A stretch of 64,000 bases of DNA from Sphingobacteriaceae bacterium (GTDB lineage Bacteria; Bacteroidota; Bacteroidia; B-17B0; Aurantibacillaceae). Below, piece after piece: positions 40,601 through 50,097 of the stretch. Location of the stretch: positions 1 through 64,000 of the forward strand of contig JAHEYG010000003.1 of the NCBI GenBank assembly GCA_023251725.1, read 5' to 3'. The translations under genes were made by a program, and so were the position numbers. The notes under the pieces were generated by a model. It had not been told where the DNA came from. It did not search any database and was given only the letters and a program-made list of their open reading frames with translations. Position 1 is the stretch's first letter. Each line of letters opens with the position of its first letter.

Positions 40601-42732
40601 TTTATTATTGGCGGGTAACTAAAGATTCAGTTGGACCTAAAGATGGTTTTGTTTGGCGCGAAAGTTCGTTTCAGGTGATTGGAAATAAACATGGATGGGG
40701 GCAATCGCATTTTTTTCAATTCAAAAGCGATGCCTATCAATTTGTGAAGTATAAAAAATCGTTAAGGCGTTTTGAATTTGAAAATGATTATGCCGATATA
40801 AAAATTCGCGATGGTTTTTGGCCGCCTATGTCATATCTCGATATTAATTTATATTATAATTATTCTATCATTGGAGGTAACGGTGCGTTTTGCGCATGGA
40901 ATGGATGGAATATAGCAGTGTTCGATTCGATTTCTACTTTGCCTTGGGCGTCCAATACAACTAATACTTTTGCTCCTAGTCAGGGTGTAATGGGCAATTG
41001 TGTTTGCCATTTAAATCCTCAAATTCTTCACACCTTCGATTTTGGCGCCACCAATTGGTGCAGTTTAGCCGGATGGCAAAATGACATGAGGAATTTTTTA
41101 AACAGTGTGCCCGATAATAATTATATTTTAGCGTACTCCCAAAATAATCATGGTTCATCTACTTATAATAATGCTTTGTATACTGAATTTGAAAAATTCG
41201 GAAGCGCCAATATCAGAAGTGTAAAAGATACTACTTCCATAATTATATTCGGTCAAAAAGGAAAAGCAATCGGAACGGCACAAGAAGTTATTGGAACAAA
41301 TTCTTTAAGCATCATTACCCTTCACGATTCAATTCAAACGAGGTGGAACAATGGTTTTATTGCTTCAGAAATAATTGGGCCCTCTTATAAATGGAATAGT
41401 TTGCATTGGAAAATAGGAACACTGGATGTTTTACCGGGCGATACAACTATTTTAAAAGTGGTGGGAATAAAAACTAACGGTGTGCGGGATACGCTTGCCG
41501 TATTTACAAAAGACAGTTTAAATATTTTGGCCTTGTATAATTATGTGGATGCCACTATTTATCCCACATTGCAACTAGTGGCGTTCATGAAAGATTATAA
41601 ATATAAAACTTCGCCTCAATTAAAACGCTGGCAGGTGTTGTATGATGAAGCGCCTGAATGCGCCATTAATCCGAAAAAAGGATTTAAAGTAGTAAATGAT
41701 ACTTTGCAGGAAGGCGATAAGGTAACTTTTTATTTGCCGATAGAAAATGTGGGAACGGTGCCGTTTATTGATAGTTTGGTTTTTACTTATTGGATAGAAG
41801 ATGCAAATCGTATTCTACATAACTTACCGCAAAAATTAAAATCAAAACCATTTATCCCCGGCGCCGTAATTTTAGATACCGTTAAAATAAGTTCTTATCA
41901 ATACCCCGGCAATAACGCTTTATGGATAGATATTAACCCGCCACAAAATATAAAATACCAAAAAGAGCAATATCATTTTAATAATGTGGCGCGTTATCCG
42001 TTTTCGGTAAGCCGCGATCAAACAAATCCTTTATTGGATGTGACTTTCGACGGGGTACGCATTATGAACGGAGATGTGGTGTCGGCCAAACCGATGATAT
42101 TGATTTCTTTGAAAGATGAAAATAAATTTCTTGCTTTAAATGATACATCTGTATTTAACGTTTATTTAAAAAAACCAAACGATATCATTGAACAGAAAAT
42201 TTTCTTTGCTAACGGTTTGCAGTTTACCCCCGCACAATTACCTAACAACAGTGCAAAAATAAATTTCAATCCCAATTTATTGGCCGATGGTAAATACACC
42301 TTGATTGTACAGGCCAAAGACCGCAGCAATAATCAATCGGGTGCTATTGATTACCGCATTGTATTTGAAATAGTAAATAAACCAAGTATCACACAAGTTA
42401 TTAATTATCCCAATCCATTCAGCACTTCAACTCGTTTTGTTTTTATGTTAACCGGAACCGAGGTACCCGAAATGTTTAATATTCAAATTATGACGATTAC
42501 CGGGAAATTAGTAAAAACAATTATGAAAGAAGAATTAGGTCCGATGCATATTGGGCGTAATATTACGCAATATGCCTGGGATGGTAAAGACGATTTTGGC
42601 GACAGGTTAGGTAACGGAGTTTATTTATATAAAGTGCAAACAAAATTAAACGGACAAGACATAGAACGCCAAAGCAGCGGTGCCGACCAGTATTTCACTA
42701 AGGAAATCGGAAAAATGGTGATTATGCATTAA
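37678..42732 (+). CDS. C25 (gingipain/PorU-like) family cysteine peptidase with FlgD-Ig-like C-terminus
   Basis: LITFFGHGDL and MLALSCYSGNF His/Cys regions; C-term TQYAWDGKDDFGDRLGNGVYLYKV. Confidence 0.9.
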   Translation: MKKLIHTLILCVLCSLLHAQIYSNEWINFSNKYYKFPIYQKGFYRIDSLALAQSGISLAAINPENFQLFISGKEQIIYVKGEADNVFNKTDFIEFYAEQNDGRFDSTLYYNITYQPNPYVSLLTDTIYGFLTWNNLTNNKRYLIETDTASAMMTPAKYFYTDRINASNENYNFVEEYANGASDPRYTQCEGYGNTIYNGGIYDVPFGNLNPYNAASLPVYLTYAFSGAAVDNSYSMDHEIKCYYTNTVAAQVTLSNNLFKGYKPYKYSFTLSSADLDVSSKFSVASITNPIFAGASGVLTVLHYLYLKYPQIPDLGNASLAKLFVDDDNTNDISSKTYLKLNAVNTGTTGNIIFYDVTNNKRIDSKTNGSFTKILIPNSGGEKICYLGAESNVILIKKLIPVNQNGNFVNYTSIGGDSAFVIITHNSLITSANSYKAYRQSAAGGAHNVILADIDDLYDQFAFGIKKHPLSIRNFCRYLIANLPSRPKYVFLIGKSINNIDLRGGNPTGWTRCLVPTMGNPPSDNLLTSALTNNNTTTPEIPVGRLSALTTTEVASYLSKVTQFESPSPPANDPLDWKKRVLQFGGGTDAGLLTYISQRLDAYGAMNKDTLFGAKVFKFMKTTTAPIQITISDSVKQLINYGASLITFFGHGDLVGFDQAIDDPTAYNNAGKYPFMLALSCYSGNFHYNGIQSSSEKFVLINDKGTIGSIASCSWGFVSELDSYATEFNRALSLTKYNKGIGDVIKEACYQSSAFSGDIIMQLTAQYMSFQGDPSVIVSPGRLPDYFINNSSVSFSVNPNPNYVDSIGIVIDISNLGKAISDTFVVRVERNFPNNDQLVYNKIIKAPLYKDKLMFYMPIDYTRGIGLNKFNVMVDANSAIAELNENNNSTIGTVDYIIQGGDIVPVYPYKYDIIPKTPTVTLKASTSDPFTKTRNYRLQLDTCDAFTDPIQTAFINSAGGVVEWTVNLPFADSTVYYWRVTKDSVGPKDGFVWRESSFQVIGNKHGWGQSHFFQFKSDAYQFVKYKKSLRRFEFENDYADIKIRDGFWPPMSYLDINLYYNYSIIGGNGAFCAWNGWNIAVFDSISTLPWASNTTNTFAPSQGVMGNCVCHLNPQILHTFDFGATNWCSLAGWQNDMRNFLNSVPDNNYILAYSQNNHGSSTYNNALYTEFEKFGSANIRSVKDTTSIIIFGQKGKAIGTAQEVIGTNSLSIITLHDSIQTRWNNGFIASEIIGPSYKWNSLHWKIGTLDVLPGDTTILKVVGIKTNGVRDTLAVFTKDSLNILALYNYVDATIYPTLQLVAFMKDYKYKTSPQLKRWQVLYDEAPECAINPKKGFKVVNDTLQEGDKVTFYLPIENVGTVPFIDSLVFTYWIEDANRILHNLPQKLKSKPFIPGAVILDTVKISSYQYPGNNALWIDINPPQNIKYQKEQYHFNNVARYPFSVSRDQTNPLLDVTFDGVRIMNGDVVSAKPMILISLKDENKFLALNDTSVFNVYLKKPNDIIEQKIFFANGLQFTPAQLPNNSAKINFNPNLLADGKYTLIVQAKDRSNNQSGAIDYRIVFEIVNKPSITQVINYPNPFSTSTRFVFMLTGTEVPEMFNIQIMTITGKLVKTIMKEELGPMHIGRNITQYAWDGKDDFGDRLGNGVYLYKVQTKLNGQDIERQSSGADQYFTKEIGKMVIMH

Positions 42733-43831
42733 CCGATGTATGATTTTTCTTGTTACTTTTATCTCGCAAATCCATTAATGGTTTCTCGAAATACCTGTAA
42801 ACAAGGGCGGATAAAATAATTACTAAAATCCAATACATAAAATAAATAATTATTGTATTGTTATTGTTTTCAGTTGAGAACTGCGACAATAAAACTTGCA
42901 TTAATGGTACGTGAATTAAATACATGGAGTAGGAAATTTTGCTGATAAATTGAAAAGGTTTTAAGGGAATGGTTTCGTTTTTTAAACTGTTTAGTTTTGG
43001 TAAAAGAAGTAAAATTGAAAAACCAATTAACGTATAATAAAATGTTTTAAAAAAAATGATATTATTTTGGAAGGTTAATCCGGCCAAAAAAACAATTATT
43101 AATATTCCCAAAATAAAAGAAACGTTTTTTATTTTACCCCAAAATAAGGGATAAAACCATTTTAGGTAAGCCCCCAATAATCCGAAACCAATTGTATCCA
43201 ATCGGGTTAATACCAATTTACGGTAATATAAATCCCAAGTAACTGCATGAACAGGCATTCTGTAAAAGATTCGATAAAGCAAAGGAAAAGCAATAAAAAT
43301 AAATATGGTCAATAAAACTATCGGCCTTATATTTTTAAACTTTTTTCGAATCGCGAAAAGCAAAACTAATAACAACGGAAAAATAAAATAAAACCATTCT
43401 TCAATTGATAAACTCCACGATTCCCAAAATAAAAAATCGTAGGGTTTATAAAAATTTTGAAAAAAACAAAAGTAAGTAACCAAATATTTATTAAGCTCAC
43501 CTTTTACCAAACCAAAATAAATGAGCACAATATTTAATAATAGAAATAAAAAGTAATTGGGTAATGTTCTGAACCATCTTCTTTTGATAAAGTGAAGAAA
43601 ATTTGAAAAAGAAAAATTTTTATTTTCGGAAATGGTTTTAATTAAAATGGTACCAATCAAAAAACCACTCAATACAAAAAATAAATCTACACCATCGGGT
43701 AGGGGCAGAGTCGGAAAATTTTCGAAATAAGAAGAAACTAAAAAACTGCTATGACCAAGAACTACAATTATAATGGCCGACGTTCTTAATACATCGAGTC
43801 CGAATATTCTTTTTAAATTTAGCTCATTCAT
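42722..43831 (-). CDS. Acyltransferase 3 (OafA/YrhL-like) family protein
   Basis: FGLDVLRTSAIIIVVLGHSSF, VDLFFVLSGFLIG, ESWSLSIEEWFYFIFP. Confidence 0.94.
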   Translation of the reverse strand: MNELNLKRIFGLDVLRTSAIIIVVLGHSSFLVSSYFENFPTLPLPDGVDLFFVLSGFLIGTILIKTISENKNFSFSNFLHFIKRRWFRTLPNYFLFLLLNIVLIYFGLVKGELNKYLVTYFCFFQNFYKPYDFLFWESWSLSIEEWFYFIFPLLLVLLFAIRKKFKNIRPIVLLTIFIFIAFPLLYRIFYRMPVHAVTWDLYYRKLVLTRLDTIGFGLLGAYLKWFYPLFWGKIKNVSFILGILIIVFLAGLTFQNNIIFFKTFYYTLIGFSILLLLPKLNSLKNETIPLKPFQFISKISYSMYLIHVPLMQVLLSQFSTENNNNTIIIYFMYWILVIILSALVYRYFEKPLMDLRDKSNKKNHTSVNA

Positions 43832-43850
43832 TACTTCTTAAGATAATAAA

Positions 43851-43880
43851 AAAACCTCCAATGAATCGGAGGTTTTTTTT
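43851..43880. terminator. Hairpin terminator
   Basis: AAAACCTCC-aatgaatc-GGAGGTTTTTTTT between minus-strand genes. Confidence 0.7.
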
Positions 43881-43900
43881 AATTACAATTTTTTTAAAAT

Positions 43901-45535
43901 TTATTCTTTTACAAATTTCTTCACAGAAATATTATTTCCAGATCCGCACTCAATAAAATAAATGCCGGCGGGTAAATCGTTAACGTTAAGTTTAATTTCA
44001 CTTTCAAACAAATCACTCTTATAAACTAATTTTCCTAAAGTATTGTAAATTTTAACCGAACTATTTTTAATTTCACTTCTAACAGTGAGTACGCTACCCA
44101 CAGGATTAGGGTAAATACTGAATACCGAATTAAGAACTAAAAACGGGGTAAGGCCTAAACATGTTGATACCGATTGCGTAATAATAGAAGAATTCATGCA
44201 GCCGTTTGCATCGGTGCCGCTCAACGTATAATTAGTAGTAGTGGTAGGACTAACAACAATACTTATAACCGCTCCTCCCGGATTCCATGTATAAGTACTC
44301 GCGCCGCCTGCTGTTATTGTTGCTGTTTGCCCTGTACATAATAAACTGGATGTACTAAGTCCGCTTAATATTGGCAAAGGATTTACTGTTACAGTAATTG
44401 GAGTTCTTGTAGCACTTGTGGTACAGGTAAATGTTTCAGCGAAGAAGGTATATGTTCCGGCGGGTAGAGTGGCGGTAATAAAATTAAATCCAGTTCCTAA
44501 TATTGCGCCTCCCGAAGGATTTGCAAACCAGTTAACTGTTCCGGTAGCAAACGCTGTAAGTGTTGTCGTATTACCTGCGCAAATAGTTTGATTTACAACG
44601 TTGGTAGAATTGGTTGGCGCAGGAGGTGTAGCACAAGTGCCTCCATATTTTAAAATGGTTCCTACATTTCCAACTGCCCATCCATCAATAGGCGTAACAA
44701 AATGTACTGAGTTAAGATTTTGAGCGGTACCCGAATTCATAGTCAGCCATGACGCACCGCTATTAATTGTTTTTAAAATCATTCCGCCGGTTCCTACCAC
44801 ATAACCTGTATCCTTATCAATAAAAAACACACCATTAATTGTATTTAAAACTCCGGTGGGAACATTGGTCCAGGTGGCCCCTGCATTATTTGTTTTTATA
44901 ACTTTTCCGCCATTACCAACTGCAAATCCAATGAGTGAAGTAGGAAAATGAATTCCGTTTAATGTGAGTGGAGTTCCGGATGGAACTGTTGTCCATGTAT
45001 TTCCGGCATCTAACGTTCTCGCAATGGTACCACCAACTCCAACGGCGCAACCTGTATCTTTATTGGCAAACCAAACTGCGTTTAATGCGTTAGCAGTTGT
45101 TGAAGTTCGTAATTGCCAAGTGGCACCGGTATCGCAAGTGGCTTCAATTTTTCCGGCGGTTCCTACTGCAATAGCGCAGGCCTGATTCATAAAATGTAAA
45201 GAAAGAATACTGTCAGGTTTTCCCGACTGTAAGGTAACACCACTTGGATTTAAAGTTTTAACAAACCAAGAGGCATTTTGGCAAAGCGAATACCATTTGG
45301 TTGTAGTTTTTGTATGGATTTCATACATGTTTACGCCTCCTAAAGTTACATTCTGACTCCAGCTGCCACCGGCATTAATACTGCGCAACACACCTGTAAA
45401 ACCGGCGGCCGCTACTGCGCTGGGGCTAATTGCAAACACCGAGAAAAGATTATTTACACTCGGACAAGGTTGAGTTATCCATTGAGCATTTAAATTGTTT
45501 ATTAATAAAACAAAAGGAAGTAAAAATTTTTTCAT
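43901..45535 (-). CDS. Secreted YCF48/BNR-like repeat protein with T9SS type A sorting domain
   Basis: Repeated VWFANKDTGCAVGVGGTIARTLDAGNTWT motifs; C-term FSIYPNPVGSVLTV ... LPAGIYFIEC. Confidence 0.92.
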   Translation of the reverse strand: MKKFLLPFVLLINNLNAQWITQPCPSVNNLFSVFAISPSAVAAAGFTGVLRSINAGGSWSQNVTLGGVNMYEIHTKTTTKWYSLCQNASWFVKTLNPSGVTLQSGKPDSILSLHFMNQACAIAVGTAGKIEATCDTGATWQLRTSTTANALNAVWFANKDTGCAVGVGGTIARTLDAGNTWTTVPSGTPLTLNGIHFPTSLIGFAVGNGGKVIKTNNAGATWTNVPTGVLNTINGVFFIDKDTGYVVGTGGMILKTINSGASWLTMNSGTAQNLNSVHFVTPIDGWAVGNVGTILKYGGTCATPPAPTNSTNVVNQTICAGNTTTLTAFATGTVNWFANPSGGAILGTGFNFITATLPAGTYTFFAETFTCTTSATRTPITVTVNPLPILSGLSTSSLLCTGQTATITAGGASTYTWNPGGAVISIVVSPTTTTNYTLSGTDANGCMNSSIITQSVSTCLGLTPFLVLNSVFSIYPNPVGSVLTVRSEIKNSSVKIYNTLGKLVYKSDLFESEIKLNVNDLPAGIYFIECGSGNNISVKKFVKE

Positions 45536-45679
45536 GATAAAGAGTTTTTATTTTGAATAGCTAAAGTATATAATTAAAGTTAGAAAGTCAAATTCTTATT
45601 GATATTAATTGAAATTTAGTGGCGAAGCCTTCCCGGCAGGGTATTCGAGTAACGTTAAGGGCTCTAATCCAGAAGTTTC

Positions 45680-45900
45680 TTAGCTTTTGCTAATATATTT
45701 TTCGGAGGTAATAAGGGCAGTTTGTATGCGTTTTGCATAATGTATCGAGTCCAAAATTTCTTTTTGTTTCTCTTATACAATTTCTTTTTGTTTTTTAGAA
45801 TTCACGCAAGGCTATTAAGTGCTTGCACTTTGTTAGCATCATCCTGAGCAGTTTTAGGAATTGAAAGCAACAAATAAATTTTATTTTTCTGATTCAAGGA
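45680..45900 (-). pseudogene. Decayed TPR/sensor-type gene remnant, homologous in its C-terminus to the upstream gene
   Basis: Frame 1: SLNQKNKIYLLLSIPKTAQDDANKVQALNSLA* ; frame 2: KKQKEIV*EKQKEILDSIHYAKRIQTALITSEKYISKS*. Intact neighbour ends KKEIIDSIHYAKRIQNSLLPTEKYINKS. Confidence 0.75.
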
Positions 45901-45957
45901 ATCAAAAGGGCAAAAACAAATAATAGAAAGTTAGAACCAAATATTTTACAATTGAAT

Positions 45958-47646
45958 TCAATTTTTATTATTCAATTTATTTAAACTTTTATTGATATAC
46001 TTTTCGGTTGGTAAAAGCGAGTTTTGAATGCGTTTTGCGTAATGAATACTATCTATAATTTCTTTTTTTTGTGCTTCAATTTCGTCGCGACTTTTTTCAA
46101 TTTCCTCGTAGGCAGACTGCAATTTTAAATTACTTTTTTGTTTTAGACGATATCGGTTAAATATTAAGAAAGCAAGAGCTACTAGAAAGGCAATGCCTCC
46201 CATCAACATTTTCCGTTGTAAAGAATTTACTTTAATTTCTTTTTCCTGAGTTTCTTTTTGCTGGTTCAATAAATTAATTTCGCTGCTTTGTTTCTCGCTT
46301 TGGTAAAGAGCGTCCATTTCGGCCACCTTATCGGCATTTTCTTTTATTAAAAAACTATCTTTTAAGGCGGCATATTTTTCAAAATATTCGCTCGATAATT
46401 TAAAATTATTTTCTTTTTTGTATAAAAACGCCAAATTTTTTAGAGCTGTCAATTCGCCGGAGGTTAATCTTAATTTCGATGCTAATTCAAGGGCTTCATG
46501 AAATGAAGAAATCGATTTTTTTATTTCTCCGGTTTCTTTGTAAATAATTCCAAAGTTATTAAGCGCTTCACAAATTCCAGTGTAATCATTTACTTTTCTC
46601 TTTAACCGTAAACCTTCAGTTACATTTTCGATGGCCTTATCAAATTCTTTTTTTTCAATATGCAAACTCCCAATACTTAACAAAATGGAAGCGTACAAAT
46701 CAATATTTTTTTGGTTCACATAAATTTCACGGGCGGCATTTAAATAAGTGAGTGCCTTATTGTATTTTTTTTGTTCAATTAACATACTCCCGATGTTATA
46801 CTTCACAATTCCCAAATAAAGTTGGTCGCCAAGTTCTGATAACAATTTTTCTCCTTCATAAAAACATTCAAGTGATTTTTCTGTATTATGCATATCATAA
46901 TAAATTGTGCCAATATTTACAATGCAGCCGGCATAATCGTACCATCTTTTTTTACGGCCATAAAATTTTTGCGCCAATTGAGTGCTGGCAATCGCTGCCG
47001 GAAAGTTGCCAACAGCTTTGTAAGAAGTAGCAATTTCGTTATTGGCACTTGCTAATTTATTGGAATCGTTAAGCTGTGTATATAGCTCAATCGATTCCAA
47101 ATAAAATTTAATCGCTTCTCTATCATCATCTAAATTTCCATTTACTTTTCCAACAAAATATAAACACAATGCTAATTCAGATTTATCATTATTCAGCCTC
47201 GCCAGATTGACTGATTGTTTAAAAAATAATTCGGCTAGTTTAAAATGATTATCCATTACATACATTAAGGCTCTGCCTCTGATGCAATGAATCTGTCCCG
47301 GTAAATAATTGGCAATTTTGTAATAATTAAAACCCTCTTTATATGCTCCAATGGCATTATTAATTTCGCGCTTGGCCTCGTAATGAAGTCCCAAAATATT
47401 ATAATAATAACCTAAATAATTATTACAATTAAATTGTTTGGCTAATTCAAATCCTTCTTTAAGATATTTGTTATTTAAGCCCTCAGGGGTTCTTATTGTT
47501 TCGGTAGCTAAAAGTAATAAAGGCCATATTCGGGCGGTGTCTTTTTTGCTTTGCAGAATTTTAATTAAACTGTCCTGCGTGCCCGCATTTAAAATTGCTT
47601 TCAAAAAAAACAAACTTAAATATATTATTAAGAGTATTTTTTTCAC
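45958..47646 (-). CDS. TPR-repeat signalling-type membrane protein ending after the HYAKRIQ linker
   Basis: Multiple TPRs, TM segment, C-term IDSIHYAKRIQNSLLPTEKYINKSLNKLNNKN. Confidence 0.88.
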   Translation of the reverse strand: MKKILLIIYLSLFFLKAILNAGTQDSLIKILQSKKDTARIWPLLLLATETIRTPEGLNNKYLKEGFELAKQFNCNNYLGYYYNILGLHYEAKREINNAIGAYKEGFNYYKIANYLPGQIHCIRGRALMYVMDNHFKLAELFFKQSVNLARLNNDKSELALCLYFVGKVNGNLDDDREAIKFYLESIELYTQLNDSNKLASANNEIATSYKAVGNFPAAIASTQLAQKFYGRKKRWYDYAGCIVNIGTIYYDMHNTEKSLECFYEGEKLLSELGDQLYLGIVKYNIGSMLIEQKKYNKALTYLNAAREIYVNQKNIDLYASILLSIGSLHIEKKEFDKAIENVTEGLRLKRKVNDYTGICEALNNFGIIYKETGEIKKSISSFHEALELASKLRLTSGELTALKNLAFLYKKENNFKLSSEYFEKYAALKDSFLIKENADKVAEMDALYQSEKQSSEINLLNQQKETQEKEIKVNSLQRKMLMGGIAFLVALAFLIFNRYRLKQKSNLKLQSAYEEIEKSRDEIEAQKKEIIDSIHYAKRIQNSLLPTEKYINKSLNKLNNKN

Positions 47647-47670
47647 AGCAAAATATTTGGTGAATTAAGT

Positions 47671-48018
47671 TTAATTTACTTTCACAATATAAGAAAGTAT
47701 TTTGGTAACATCATTGTATTTGTACAATGCAAAATGCAATGTGTCTTGTCCTTTTTGAAGAGCCTTAAAATTATAATACACTCCTTTTTCGTTACCGTGA
47801 AAAACCGAATTTATATATTCAATGCAATTTTTATTGTGCTTATCATCTAATTTCCACATTAATTGTTCGCTGTGATTTTCGGGAAGTATAATCATGAAAT
47901 TTTCTCCGTTTTTTACAATATTAATTTCGGGAGAAGTTTTTTTAATTTCAGTATAAGAACAATTTTGGAAGAGGAATAGAATTAGTATTGAGAATTGAAA
48001 TATGAGTACAGATCGCAT
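47671..48018 (-). CDS. Small putative lipoprotein
   Basis: MRSVLIFQFSILILFLFQNCS lipobox-like N-terminus; start trimmed from supplied ORF. Confidence 0.6.
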   Translation of the reverse strand: MRSVLIFQFSILILFLFQNCSYTEIKKTSPEINIVKNGENFMIILPENHSEQLMWKLDDKHNKNCIEYINSVFHGNEKGVYYNFKALQKGQDTLHFALYKYNDVTKILSYIVKVN

Positions 48019-48108
48019 CGTAAGAACCCAAAAAAAATCTGATAATTTTCCGCAGGAGCGAATCGGGAGGAGGTGCCTTTTTTTTAATTTAAAAAACATT
48101 TCTCAAAT

Positions 48109-49665
48109 TTATTTCGCGTAAGCTGTTGATCTGGTTTCGCGTATAACGGTCACCTTAACCTGACCGGGATAAGTCATTTCGGTTTGAATTTTTTGCGAAA
48201 TGGCAAATGCTAATTCTTCAGCTTTTGCATCGGTTACTTTTTCACTGGTAACAATAACACGCAATTCTCTTCCTGCCTGAATGGCGTAAGTTTTTTCAAC
48301 GCCTTCATAAGCTAATGCCAACGCTTCTAAATCTTTTAAACGCTTCATGTATTGTTCGGCCACTTCGCGGCGTGCACCGGGGCGAGCTCCGCTAATTGCA
48401 TCACACACTTGTATAATTGGTGCGTATAAAGTATTCATTTCTACTTCGTCGTGATGCGCACCGATGGCGTTACAAACTTCGGGTTTCTCTTTATATTTTT
48501 CGGCGAGCTTCATTCCTAAAATAGCGTGTGGCAATTCAGGTTCATCGTCGGGCACTTTTCCAATATCGTGTAGTAAGCCGGCGCGTTTTGCAACTTTAGG
48601 ATTTAATCCCATTTCACTCGCCATGATAGCGCAGAGATTGGCAACCTCGCGCGAGTGCTGTAATAAATTTTGTCCGTACGAAGAGCGGTATTTCATTCTT
48701 CCAACCATACGAGTAAGTTCAGGGTGTAAACCATGTACGCCTAAATCAATACATGTACGTTTTCCTATTTCAATAATTTCTTCCTCAATCATTTTTTTGG
48801 TTTTCTCAACCACTTCTTCAATTCGCGCCGGGTGAATTCTGCCATCGCCTACTAATTGGTGTAAAGCCAATCGGGCAATTTCGCGACGGATAGAATCAAA
48901 ACACGATAAGGTAATTGCATCAGGCGTATCATCCACAATAATTTCAACTCCGGTGGCGGCTTCTAAAGCGCGAATGTTTCTTCCTTCCCTTCCTATAATT
49001 CTGCCTTTCATTTCATCGCCTTCAATATGAAAAACTGTTACCGAATTTTCAATGGCAGTTTCTGTTGCAACGCGTTGTATGGATTGTATAACAATTCTTT
49101 TCGCTTCTTTATTGGCAGTGAGTTTTGCTTCATCCATTATATCTTTAATGTACGACATGGCCTGTGTTTTAGCTTCGGCTTTTACACTTTCTACTAATTG
49201 GGCTTTGGCATCATCGGCTTTCATACCCGAAACTTTTTCGAGCATTTCTAGTTGACGGCGATGCAATTTATCGGCTTCTTCATTACGTTGTTTGTAAATA
49301 TCCACTTGTAAAGAAGCTTGTTGTTTTTGAACCTCCACTTCTTTTTCTTTGCGGGTAAATTCTTCTATTTTTTTTGAGAGATCGGTATCCTTTTGCTTAA
49401 TGCGGTTTTCGGTTTGTGCAATGTGTTGATTTTTTTCGTGAACCGATTTATCGTGTTCCGACCGAAGCTGAAGAAATTTTTCTTTAGCCTGAAGTATTTT
49501 TTCCTGCTTCAAAGCTTCCGATTTTACTTCAGCCTCTTTAATGATGTTTTCTTTTTCTTTTTGAGCTCCTTTATTAATTCTTGAATTGGCAATTATAAAA
49601 CCAATAATCAATCCTAAAATAAGGGCTCCCGATATAAAACTTATTTCTAATACACTCAAATTCAT
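48109..49665 (-). CDS. rny: Ribonuclease Y
   Basis: N-terminal TM, long coiled coil, KH ([29 protein letters not shown]), HD (LLHDIGK). Start at MNLSVLE. Confidence 0.97.
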   Translation of the reverse strand: MNLSVLEISFISGALILGLIIGFIIANSRINKGAQKEKENIIKEAEVKSEALKQEKILQAKEKFLQLRSEHDKSVHEKNQHIAQTENRIKQKDTDLSKKIEEFTRKEKEVEVQKQQASLQVDIYKQRNEEADKLHRRQLEMLEKVSGMKADDAKAQLVESVKAEAKTQAMSYIKDIMDEAKLTANKEAKRIVIQSIQRVATETAIENSVTVFHIEGDEMKGRIIGREGRNIRALEAATGVEIIVDDTPDAITLSCFDSIRREIARLALHQLVGDGRIHPARIEEVVEKTKKMIEEEIIEIGKRTCIDLGVHGLHPELTRMVGRMKYRSSYGQNLLQHSREVANLCAIMASEMGLNPKVAKRAGLLHDIGKVPDDEPELPHAILGMKLAEKYKEKPEVCNAIGAHHDEVEMNTLYAPIIQVCDAISGARPGARREVAEQYMKRLKDLEALALAYEGVEKTYAIQAGRELRVIVTSEKVTDAKAEELAFAISQKIQTEMTYPGQVKVTVIRETRSTAYAK

Positions 49666-49685
49666 GATTTCAAATATTAAATAAA

Positions 49686-49745
49686 ACAAAAACGCACAAA
49701 TTTTAATACGGTATTATCCGTTATAAAAATTTGTGCGTGAAAAAA
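49686..49745 (-). terminator. Strong hairpin in the zapA-rny spacer
   Basis: Outer stem CGCACAAATTTT (49693-49704) / AAAATTTGTGCG (49726-49737), inner CGG/CCG; followed on minus strand by TTTTTGTTTTAT. Confidence 0.7.
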
Positions 49746-49766
49746 AAATGTGCAGATAAACTGCTC

Positions 49767-50078
49767 TTACTCTTCTAAATTTTTAATGTCTTGATAATGC
49801 TGATTCAACATCATCTCCACATCAATAAATAGTATTTTCAAATGGCTTAACTCTTTTTCGGTGTTCTCAGCTTTTTGATAAAACTGGGCAACTAAATGTA
49901 ACATCACCATTGCCAGAACATCCTTTTTATCTTTAACTGCGTAGCTCTTTTCGAACTCTACAATTTTAGTATTAATTAAGTCAACAACCCTTCTTACGTT
50001 TTCCTCGTCTTCGGTTCTTACTTTCAGCGGATACATTCCGCCTGCAATTTCTACTTTTATGCTAACCTCATTCATCAA
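49767..50078 (-). CDS. zapA: Cell division protein ZapA
   Basis: MNEVSIKVEIAGGMYPLKV ... EENVRRVVDLINTKI; adjacent to rny. Confidence 0.88.
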   Translation of the reverse strand: MMNEVSIKVEIAGGMYPLKVRTEDEENVRRVVDLINTKIVEFEKSYAVKDKKDVLAMVMLHLVAQFYQKAENTEKELSHLKILFIDVEMMLNQHYQDIKNLEE

Positions 50079-50097
50079 AAACAGGAAGGGTGTTTAA

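Noticed and set aside
48464-48835. 123-aa plus-strand ORF antisense to rny
   Set aside because: Overlaps the conserved KH/HD region of RNase Y; no independent coding evidence.
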